64,000 nt of DNA from Fen-1258 sp964449775. GTDB lineage: Bacteria > Bacteroidota > Ignavibacteria > Ignavibacteriales > Melioribacteraceae. The DNA lies in the NCBI GenBank assembly GCA_964449775.1, contig CAYVBQ010000015.1, positions 18,851 to 82,850 of the forward strand. The letters run 5' to 3'. The notes beneath the pieces were generated by a model, which did no database searches, was not told where the DNA came from, and worked only from the letters and a program-made list of their open reading frames with translations. This document shows positions 1-6,533 of this stretch, in pieces (the stretch's first letter is position 1; every line of letters starts with the position of its first letter). Both the position numbers and the translations under genes were made by a program.

Positions 1-1
1 T

Positions 2-580
2 GCGGGAAGTTCCTCTCTAAGCTTATCGAATGAGGGTTCGATGCTTGTGCTGAAAGATTTTAGAAAAACTACATTGGATTCACTCATCTACTCACCGGAT
101 TGGCACAGCAAAAATGTTGTGACAACAAAAAATAAATCTCTAGAAAGATTGAACCCGGCATTCGATTCCAATAAACGCTCGAATTGGAATACTTGTGTTA
201 GTGTTGAAGGAGGAACGCCCGGGAGACAAAATTCTATCTTTGTACAAAACCTTTCCCATGAATCAAAAGTAACAATCAGCCCTAATCCTTTTTCTCCGGA
301 TGGCGATGGTTTCGAAGACTTCGCAGTAATAAATTTTGATTTAACACACCCTCTTTCACAAGTGCGCATAAAAGTTTTTGATAGACAGGGCAGAATTGTA
401 AGAACATTGGCAGAGAACCGTCCCTCTTCATCAAACAACTCCGTTGTGTTTGACGGATTGGATGACAGCAACAAACCGCTGCGCATTGGAATTTACATTT
501 TATTAATCGAAACCGTAGCGGAAGGTTCGGGATATGTTGAGGTTATTAAAACGCCTGTTGTGATTGCGAGGAAATTGTAA
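2..580 (+). CDS. Lamin-tail / FlgD-like C-terminal surface protein, 5'-truncated by window edge
   Basis: The reading frame is open from the first bases of the window, so this is the C-terminal part of a larger protein; the ATG at 41 is probably internal. A GTPGRQNS-type segment about 60 codons after that ATG resembles the end of a lamin-tail domain. It is followed by a FlgD/CHU_C-like Ig module (NPFSPDGDG, then KVFDRQGRIVR and GIYILLIE) reaching the C-terminus. Such proteins are secreted or surface-attached in Bacteroidota and Ignavibacteria, and the C-terminal module often accompanies type IX secretion. The full domain content and the exact function cannot be judged from this fragment. Confidence 0.7.
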   Translation, partial: AGSSSLSLSNEGSMLVLKDFRKTTLDSLIYSPDWHSKNVVTTKNKSLERLNPAFDSNKRSNWNTCVSVEGGTPGRQNSIFVQNLSHESKVTISPNPFSPDGDGFEDFAVINFDLTHPLSQVRIKVFDRQGRIVRTLAENRPSSSNNSVVFDGLDDSNKPLRIGIYILLIETVAEGSGYVEVIKTPVVIARKL

Positions 581-588
581 TTAATAAT

Positions 589-648
589 GTAGAGACTCGA
601 TTTATCGAGTCTCATTAAAAAGGGAGACTTCATAAATGAAGTCTCTAC
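589..648. repeat. Double-hairpin dispersed repeat (GTAGAGACT family), short copy
   Basis: Two small palindromic arms (GAGACTCGATTTATCGAGTCTC and GAGACTTCATAAATGAAGTCTC types) sit side by side, and the outer ends GTAGAGACT and AGTCTCTAC are inverted. The same arrangement recurs at 18429-18585, where extra sequence separates the arms. It lies just after the upstream stop codon and may act as a bidirectional terminator, but it has the look of a dispersed repeat. Confidence 0.7.
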
Positions 649-659
649 AAAAAAATACT

Positions 660-797
660 ATGTGCATATACAATCAAACAGTTGCAGACTTCCTTTCACA
701 AAAAGTTATTGCAATTGCGGGTATATCGCGAAACCCAAAAATGGAAGTTGGTAATTCGATCTACAAAAAATTTAAAAGTGCGGGTTATAGAGTTTAA
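660..797 (+). pseudogene. Truncated 5' copy of the CoA-binding protein gene
   Basis: Forty-five codons then TAA. The peptide reads MCIYNQTVADFLSQKVIAIA onward and closely matches the first 45 or so residues of the intact protein at 3982-4446, including the KVIAIAG(I/V)SRNPK segment and IYKKFKSAGY. DNA similarity stops abruptly at the shared GTTTA, where the intact gene continues with TCCAATC and this copy runs into a stop. The two copies differ at many third positions, so this is an old or imported copy. It has no room for the rest of the Rossmann fold and is very unlikely to be functional. With the intact gene it brackets the lipoprotein and T9SS protein genes. Confidence 0.75.
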
Positions 798-949
798 TGG
801 GTAACAATGACAGGTAAAACCTTTGATTCTTATTTATATGTTTTATACGCAAGAATTTACTACGATAAAGCAGTAATTTTTTGCAGCATTCTTAAAATTT
901 TAAGTGGAATGATAATTGTGATTTAACAAAAATAAAGTTAGGCGGTAAT

Positions 950-2017
950 ATGAAAACCTTCTTCAAGACTTTAACTCTTCTTTTCGTGTTTTTAATAATT
1001 CTTTCTTGTACCGAGCAAGGCACAAACCCGCCAACAGAACAACCAAAAGACCCGCGTGAGATGACATGGACAGCAGATACGCTCGCTTATCCGGAAAGTA
1101 TCCAAACTCTTATGAGTAATATCTTAGCGTTCAACTCTAAAGATATTTTTATTTACGGACATAATTTTATTACCAAAGGTAAAGTATATCATTACAACGG
1201 AAATAAATGGGAAGTGTACGACTTAACACAATACATTGGCGGTTATAATGTACTAAAGATGATTGCTTTCAGCAGAAATAACATTTGGGGAGTTGGAGAC
1301 AGAGGAGACGCAGAGGGATTAATATTTAATTACAACGGCTCCATATGGACAGAATATAAACTTGCGAGTTCATACCCGCCATTGTATTCAATAGACGGAG
1401 AGAATGCAAATGAGTTTTATGCTTGTGGCAGAGATGGTATTGTTTGGTATAATAAAAATGGGAACTGGTTTGTTGACACAGTAAAAATACGTCACCCTGC
1501 CAATACATATTATCAACTTGGTTCACTTGCAGTATATAATGGAGAAGTATTTATTCTTGGTCGGATTTATAGTATAAAAAGAGGGTTCAGTTGGGCCAGA
1601 GAATATTTGATAAAAGGAAAGTTTAAAAACTTTTCGGTAGTTGACTCGATGGATTTTACCCAAGACCTTCCGATTCAAAGATGGGGCGTGGGGGCAATAA
1701 TAAAGGGTGAGAATGGTAAACTATATTCAAAAGGTCCACGAGGATTTTATGAATGGACTGGAACAGAATGGAAAAATTTCCATCAATCCCTCTATAATTG
1801 GGGGTTTTATGTTTTCAATGATAATTATCAATTAGCACTTGGAACCGGCGGTGTTGAATATTACAATGGGGAAAGTTGGATTGATTTGGCGAAGATTTGG
1901 AACAAGTATAAAGACATTACGTTTCGAGCAGCATGGACTGACGGGAAAGAATTATTCATCGTTGGAAATATGTGGAATTCATTTCCAGAAAAAACAATTG
2001 TATTACACGGAAAATAA
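950..2017 (+). CDS. Secreted lipoprotein with propeller-like repeats, unknown function
   Basis: 355 aa. The N-terminus is a type II signal peptide with a lipobox ending in ILSC at about residue 20, followed by a Pro/Thr-rich linker. The body holds repeated aromatic units such as YNGNKWEVYDL, YNGSIWTEYKL, YNKNGNWF and YNGESWIDL spaced about 45-60 residues apart. These suggest a beta-propeller-like fold of the sort common in Ignavibacteria lipoproteins. No catalytic motif is visible. An AGGCGG sequence lies just before the ATG. A hairpin terminator follows at 2062, so it is probably monocistronic. I do not recognise a named family. Confidence 0.75.
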   Translation: MKTFFKTLTLLFVFLIILSCTEQGTNPPTEQPKDPREMTWTADTLAYPESIQTLMSNILAFNSKDIFIYGHNFITKGKVYHYNGNKWEVYDLTQYIGGYNVLKMIAFSRNNIWGVGDRGDAEGLIFNYNGSIWTEYKLASSYPPLYSIDGENANEFYACGRDGIVWYNKNGNWFVDTVKIRHPANTYYQLGSLAVYNGEVFILGRIYSIKRGFSWAREYLIKGKFKNFSVVDSMDFTQDLPIQRWGVGAIIKGENGKLYSKGPRGFYEWTGTEWKNFHQSLYNWGFYVFNDNYQLALGTGGVEYYNGESWIDLAKIWNKYKDITFRAAWTDGKELFIVGNMWNSFPEKTIVLHGK

Positions 2018-2061
2018 ATCGGAGGAAACACTAAAGAAATAGTTCTTAACAAATAATTAAT

Positions 2062-2092
2062 GAGGGAGGCGCTGGTACGCCTTCCCTCTTTT
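2062..2092 (+). terminator. Intrinsic terminator after the lipoprotein gene
   Basis: GAGGGAGGCG pairs with CGCCTTCCCTC across a short loop and is followed by TTTT. It is placed 45 bases after the lipoprotein stop codon. Confidence 0.65.
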
Positions 2093-2153
2093 GCAAATAA
2101 TAACAAACCGGTTGGTCGCCATAGTTTGTTGGGCTACGCCCATTTTATTTGCA
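2092..2153 (+). other. Foldable 5' leader upstream of the T9SS protein gene
   Basis: TGCAAATAA at the left end pairs with TTATTTGCA at the right end and encloses a CAAAC/GTTTG stem and a GGGCTACGCCC hairpin. The block ends 38 bases before the start of the next gene. It could be a structured leader or a decayed repeat; it matches no riboswitch I recognise. Confidence 0.35.
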
Positions 2154-2191
2154 GAGAAAATATAAATAAAAAAAAGGAAAGGAGTTTAATT

Positions 2192-3883
2192 ATGAAAAAC
2201 ATTAAATGTCTTTTTGTTGTGTTGATCCTTACTTTGTTTTCGTCAATTTCCTTTGCGCACGAATGGGAAATTGGTTTTAAAATAATCAATAATGGTCAAC
2301 CCGACACTAATTTTACTGTACAGATTTATGGATTTAATGTGGGGACGGGTATTTATGATCATCTAATTGATGTTTCACACAATAAATGGTTTGACGGTGA
2401 TATCAATATTATTTGTGATCAGAGAACCTATAATGGAAATATATATACCCAAACTTATTATAATCCCGCTTATCCCGTAGTTCCTTATGCAGATCAGTAT
2501 CTTTTTCGTTTTGGAAATAATTGTGTCATATATAAGGTAAACCCAACTAAATTTCACCCTGATATTGCTGGAGATTGGTCGGTAACATATGATATTGGCA
2601 CAGGGTCCATCTCTGAGGGACCTAGTAATAATGGCGGTATGTGGGAATGGAAAGGTACAACAAGCTGGTCGAATATATATACGTTCACTTTAAAGAATGA
2701 TATTAATGCCGGAAATATTACACTAAGATCAACTTCATATTCTTCAGGTACACAGTTGACTAGACAAGAAAGTTCTTTCCCTCATTATGTTTATGCTTCT
2801 GCTAATGATAATACATTTAATATTGGTGGGAGTAATTACAAAGTATATTTTAAGAATTGGCAAACTACAAATCAGTCTCCAATAAACAACGCTGGATTTG
2901 ATTTGGAAAAATCTGATATAAACCCCAGTCCTAGTACAAATGAAGTAAAAGCATTTTTTGCTAGGGTATGCAATTTAACTTTTGAATACTCATTTGAAGG
3001 AACAGCAAGAAGCGGTTATATGGTTATTGGCGACACAACGAGAAACTTATCAACAACAGTTTACAGACGAAGCGATGTTAATATTAATGCAACTGCTTCA
3101 GATCAAGAATATTTATCAGTAATATATTCTTTCGATCATTGGAAAAAGAACAGTTCAACTATTGGCGGATCTGCATCTTATACTTTTCAACCCGATATTC
3201 ATGCTACATATACTGCATACTTAAAACCCTTAAAACCTTCGAACACGTACCGAAATCTACAATTCAAAAATCCAGATAACTCATCACCTACTACAGGTTC
3301 AAATATTAGAATTAATTGGAGTACACACCCGGATAACCGTGTTGATGGCTACCAGATTTGGAGAAAAATTAAACATAACGGTAATTGGGGTTCACCTGCT
3401 TTGCTTTCGACTGTTAGCAGCGGAACAACATACTATATTGATTATGATTATGTATATACTGACGGTTATACAGATGATATGCTTAATTATGATGTTAGAG
3501 CACGTTTATATTATAACAGCAGCTATTCGTATGCATACGATGCCTATGAAACTACATTTGGAAAAGTAGAAGCATCAATGATGGAAGATAATCAGATTGC
3601 TTCGGTTGCAAATGAGGTACCGACCGTTTACTCAATTAACAACTACCCTAATCCATTCAATCCAACAACAACAATTAATTACCAGTTACCAGAAAGTGGA
3701 TTTGTAACAATAAAGATTTACGATATGCTGGGTAAAGAGGTGGCAGTATTAGTAAATGAGAACAAGTCTGCCGGATATTATAGAGTAGCTTTTAATGCAA
3801 GCAAATTAACAAGCGGAGTTTACATTTACACAATCATCGTAAACAATTTTGTTCAATCCAAGAAGATGCTTTTGATTAAATAA
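2192..3883 (+). CDS. Secreted protein with type IX sorting (T9SS type A) tail
   Basis: 563 aa from the ATG at 2192, chosen because AGGAAAGGAG lies upstream and a standard signal peptide (MKNIKCLFVV...SFAHEW) follows; the frame is open further upstream without a plausible start. The central region is rich in Tyr, Ser and Asn, and around residues 355-450 it looks like a fibronectin-type module (RNLQFKNPDN, IRINWSTHPDNRVDGYQIWRK). The last 75 or so residues are a classic type A sorting domain: NNYPNPFNPTTTINY, VTIKIYDMLGKEV, GVYIYTI. It should be exported through the Sec and T9SS pathways and the tail removed at the cell surface. The N-terminal function is unknown. Confidence 0.9.
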   Translation: MKNIKCLFVVLILTLFSSISFAHEWEIGFKIINNGQPDTNFTVQIYGFNVGTGIYDHLIDVSHNKWFDGDINIICDQRTYNGNIYTQTYYNPAYPVVPYADQYLFRFGNNCVIYKVNPTKFHPDIAGDWSVTYDIGTGSISEGPSNNGGMWEWKGTTSWSNIYTFTLKNDINAGNITLRSTSYSSGTQLTRQESSFPHYVYASANDNTFNIGGSNYKVYFKNWQTTNQSPINNAGFDLEKSDINPSPSTNEVKAFFARVCNLTFEYSFEGTARSGYMVIGDTTRNLSTTVYRRSDVNINATASDQEYLSVIYSFDHWKKNSSTIGGSASYTFQPDIHATYTAYLKPLKPSNTYRNLQFKNPDNSSPTTGSNIRINWSTHPDNRVDGYQIWRKIKHNGNWGSPALLSTVSSGTTYYIDYDYVYTDGYTDDMLNYDVRARLYYNSSYSYAYDAYETTFGKVEASMMEDNQIASVANEVPTVYSINNYPNPFNPTTTINYQLPESGFVTIKIYDMLGKEVAVLVNENKSAGYYRVAFNASKLTSGVYIYTIIVNNFVQSKKMLLIK

Positions 3884-3909
3884 CGAGCAAAATTCACAGC
3901 AATTTTTCA

Positions 3910-3947
3910 AAACCCGGACTCTTTAAGATTAAGAGTTTGGGTTTTTT
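3910..3947 (+). terminator. Intrinsic terminator after the T9SS protein gene
   Basis: AAACCC-GG-ACTCTT pairs with AAGAGT-TT-GGGTTT around a TAAGATT loop, followed by a T-rich tract, 25 bases after the stop codon. Confidence 0.75.
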
Positions 3948-3981
3948 ATTTAGTTTTCCAATTAATAATTGGGAGAATATT

Positions 3982-4446
3982 ATGACTTATGAACAAAGGG
4001 TAAATGATTTCCTCGCTCAAAAAGTTATTGCAATTGCCGGTGTATCAAGAAATCCAAAAGGAGATGTGGGAAATCCGATCTACAAAAAATTTAAATCCGC
4101 CGGTTATACAGTTTATCCAATCAATCCGTTTGCAGATCAAATTGAAGGAGATAAGTGCTATCCTACATTAAGTGCAACACCAAAAAAAGCCGATGCTGTA
4201 TTCATCGCGACAAATCCCGCGGCTTCGGTTGATGTGGTAAAACAATGTATTGAGAATGGAATTTCACGGATCTGGTTTCATCGTTCGTTTGGTAACGGGA
4301 GTTTTTCAGAAGAAGCTGCAAAGCTTGGTGAAGAGAACGGATTATCTGTCATCCGCTCCGGCTGCCCGATGATGTTCATTAAAGATGTTGACTTTTTCCA
4401 CCGGATTGCTGCTTTCTTCATGAAAATATTTGGGAAGCTAAACTAA
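3982..4446 (+). CDS. CoA-binding domain protein (YccU-like)
   Basis: 154 aa from the ATG at 3982, which has GGGAGA upstream; the longer frame from 3937 adds an implausible leader overlapping the terminator. It is a single CoA-binding Rossmann domain: KVIAIAGVSRNPKGDVGNPIYKKF at about residues 13-36, then YPINP, KADAVFIATNP and SGCPMMF near the end. Length and motif order fit the stand-alone CoA_binding_2 family related to succinyl-CoA synthetase alpha N-domains. The physiological role is unknown. A diverged copy of the first 45 codons lies 3.3 kb upstream at 660-797. Confidence 0.85.
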   Translation: MTYEQRVNDFLAQKVIAIAGVSRNPKGDVGNPIYKKFKSAGYTVYPINPFADQIEGDKCYPTLSATPKKADAVFIATNPAASVDVVKQCIENGISRIWFHRSFGNGSFSEEAAKLGEENGLSVIRSGCPMMFIKDVDFFHRIAAFFMKIFGKLN

Positions 4447-4532
4447 ATAAATTGCGTTATTCATTATCGCATCTATTTTTTGTTTTCTATAACTCGAGGC
4501 GTGGAGAATTAACGGAAGTAGTTAGAAAAGAA

Positions 4533-4895
4533 GAGGTTGTCCAAAAAGTAAATTTAGTGTTACACTGAGCGAAGTCGTCCGTAAGACTCCTTCGGAGAAG
4601 TGTGATTAGAGAAGTAAGTCTATTTCTCTCGACTTCGCAATGGCACACATCAGTCATTGCGAGGCGCATTTTGCCGAAGCCTGTCTGCCGAGCCTGTTGC
4701 ACAACGCAAATTCTGTAAAACAAAACCTTCGAGGTTGACACATCGTTGGTGGTATTCTAACCTCGAAGGTTGCTTACCGACTTGTGCAACACACTCGGCA
4801 GACAGGCAGGCAATCTAATTCTTAATTCAAAATGATGAGATTACTTCGTCGCTTCGCTCCTCGTAATGACATTCGATGACTTTTTGGACAAACTC
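4533..4895. repeat. Composite repeat bounded by GAGGTTGTCCAAAAAGTA inverted ends
   Basis: The 500-base gap between the CoA-binding and PAP2_C genes holds no gene. The left end GAGGTTGTCCAAAAAGTA is inverted at the right end (GACTTTTTGGACAAACTC). Inside are fragments of other repeats: TTGCGAGGCG / CTCCTCGTAATGA-type sequence and the hairpin element at 4680-4806. The ends resemble those of the MITE family at 5603, 13576 and 25196, but I see no clear target duplication. Small ORFs inside are repeat artefacts. Confidence 0.6.
4680..4806. repeat. Nested hairpin element, copy 1
   Basis: Outer inverted arms CCTGTCTGCCGAG / CTCGGCAGACAGG enclose GTTGCACAA / TTGTGCAAC and an inner AACCTTCGAGGTT / AACCTCGAAGGTT pair. 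A near-identical core occurs at 13925-14039. The whole block could fold into one long hairpin or cruciform. It codes for nothing recognisable. Confidence 0.75.
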
Positions 4896-4947
4896 TTTTC
4901 TTTCACTATTTTTTCGCCGTCATTTTTTAGAGATACCGAAAAAGTAA

Positions 4948-5604
4948 TTGAATAAACTTCCCGAAATAAAATCGATCTGGCAATTAGCATTTGCCAATAA
5001 AACTTATAGAGCACGTTTTGCTATAACTTTAATTCTTCTTGGAATAATTCTTTTTCTGTTAGCGAAATTTCTCGCATACAATGAGGAGCGTCCCGGTTTT
5101 TCATTTAACGATCCATTTCTTTCTTCATTCAATGCAGTAGATGTAACATGGTTAACCTTCGGTTTAATTTATATTGGATTAATTACAGCTCTTGGTTTTT
5201 TGGCTTTTCATCCGGCGAGAATGTTGGTAGCACTTCAGTCATACACATTAATTGCTGCGCTGCGATTAATCACAATCTATTTTTTACCATTGAATGCACC
5301 CATTCATATCATTCCACTGGAAGATCCGTTCGTTGAATTCTTTGGCGGGGGTACAACTTTGCTGCGCGATCTTTTCTTCTCGGGTCACACTTCAACAATG
5401 TTTCTATTCTTCTTAACGGCAAAAAGCAAAAAACTGAAAACTATCTTTTTGATCTGCACAATTCTAATTGCATTTTGCGTTATGATTCAGCACGTTCATT
5501 ATACAATTGATGTTATTGCCGCACCCTTCTTTGCTTACACCAGTTACCGCATCTCCCGTTTAATAAATAAGCGTAAGAAAAATCGAGTCATAAATCATTC
5601 TTGA
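4948..5604 (+). CDS. PAP2_C / sphingomyelin-synthase-like membrane phosphatase
   Basis: 218 aa with about six hydrophobic segments. Two histidine motifs mark the lipid phosphatase active site: RDLFFSGHTS at about residues 139-148 and HVHYTIDV about 40 residues later. This is the pattern of the PAP2_C (sphingomyelin synthase-like) branch rather than classical PAP2. It probably acts on a lipid phosphate or transfers a head group at the inner membrane; the substrate is unknown. The start appears to be TTG at 4948, because an in-frame TAA sits immediately before it. The stop codon TGA overlaps the left target duplication of the MITE at 5603, which recreates the same stop. Confidence 0.75.
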   Translation: MNKLPEIKSIWQLAFANKTYRARFAITLILLGIILFLLAKFLAYNEERPGFSFNDPFLSSFNAVDVTWLTFGLIYIGLITALGFLAFHPARMLVALQSYTLIAALRLITIYFLPLNAPIHIIPLEDPFVEFFGGGTTLLRDLFFSGHTSTMFLFFLTAKSKKLKTIFLICTILIAFCVMIQHVHYTIDVIAAPFFAYTSYRISRLINKRKKNRVINHS

Positions 5605-5743
5605 GCTCACTCTAAAAAGGTATTTTTAGTATATGTCATTGCGAGCGGAGCGAAGCAATCTTCAGAATTTAGTTCATAAACAATAGATTGCTTCGTCGCT
5701 TCGCTCCTCGCAATGACAGTAAATGTCTTTTTAGAGCGGCCTC
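5603..5743. mobile_element. MITE-like element, copy A (141 bp, 6-bp target duplication)
   Basis: It begins GAGCTCACTCTAAAAAGG and ends with the inverted form CTTTTTAGAGCGGCCTC. Identical hexamers ATTCTT flank it at 5597-5602 and 5744-5749. The interior carries a TGTCATTGCGAGCGGAGCG / CGCTTCGCTCCTCGCAATGACA inverted pair. It has no coding capacity, so mobilisation would need an enzyme in trans. The intergene up to 5812 is otherwise featureless. Confidence 0.8.
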
Positions 5744-5812
5744 ATTCTTGATTTGGAATCATTTCTCAATCTTTTTCGTTTAGGAAAGAGTATAACCACT
5801 TAAACGGGTATA

Positions 5813-6457
5813 ATGATTTCGGAAACAGTTTATTTACATTACCTCAATGCTCTACTTGATGGCGATAAAAAACAGTGTTCTCAGATTGTTCAAAAGCTCA
5901 TTAACAACAATGTCGGCATGAAAGAAATTTTTATGGAGCTTTTTCAACGATCCATGTACAGAATCGGGCTATTGTGGGAAAAAGAAAGATGCACAATTGC
6001 CGATGAACACATTGCAACAAGAATTACCGAGGGATTAATAGAGCTCGTTTCAAACTCTTTTACGAATGAAAAAAGAATTGGTAAACTTGCGTTGATAACT
6101 TGCATTGACAAAGAGTTTCATGATCTTGGAGCGAGAATGGTTGCCGGTTATTTTGAAGCAAATGGCTGGAATACTATTTTCGCCGGCTCGAATACTCCCG
6201 AGCAAGATATCATTCATCTTATCAAAGAAAAACAACCTGATATTGTTGGTATCTCCATCGGTTTTTATATCAACATAAACAGGTTAATAAGTTTAGTTCA
6301 GGTAATTAATGAAAACTTTCCCGCACAAGAAATTTTAATTGGCGGACAAGCGCTTTTGGAAGGACACACCAACATCTTATCTGTCTATGATAAAGTTAAT
6401 TACATTACATGCATCAACGGTCTCGAAAAATATATAGCTGCACATCAGAACAATTGA
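5813..6457 (+). CDS. Stand-alone B12-binding protein with photoreceptor-type motif
   Basis: 214 aa. Residues 1-85 look like the four-helix cap of the MerR-type photosensory B12 proteins and contain W55, then E65-H66, i.e. the W-x9-EH motif known from CarH/LitR. Residues 90-214 form the B12-binding Rossmann domain, with E101-F-H103-D-L-G (lower axial His ligand), SNTPEQDI and GGQALLEG. There is no DNA-binding domain or kinase, so it may be a short light- or cobalamin-sensing partner protein like those known in other bacteria. The alternative is a corrinoid protein for methyl transfer, but there is no methyltransferase nearby. There is no clear Shine-Dalgarno; TATAATG overlaps the start. Confidence 0.8.
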   Translation: MISETVYLHYLNALLDGDKKQCSQIVQKLINNNVGMKEIFMELFQRSMYRIGLLWEKERCTIADEHIATRITEGLIELVSNSFTNEKRIGKLALITCIDKEFHDLGARMVAGYFEANGWNTIFAGSNTPEQDIIHLIKEKQPDIVGISIGFYININRLISLVQVINENFPAQEILIGGQALLEGHTNILSVYDKVNYITCINGLEKYIAAHQNN

Positions 6458-6533
6458 TCATTTTATTACATTCTCTAATCCTTCCAGAATTTTATATTTT
6501 ACAATAGATAAATATTTTCCATCGGAGAAAACA

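Noticed and set aside
4487..4741. 84-codon minus-strand ORF between the CoA-binding and PAP2_C genes
   Set aside because: It is made entirely of repeat sequence (MITE-like end and hairpin element) and has no protein-like features.
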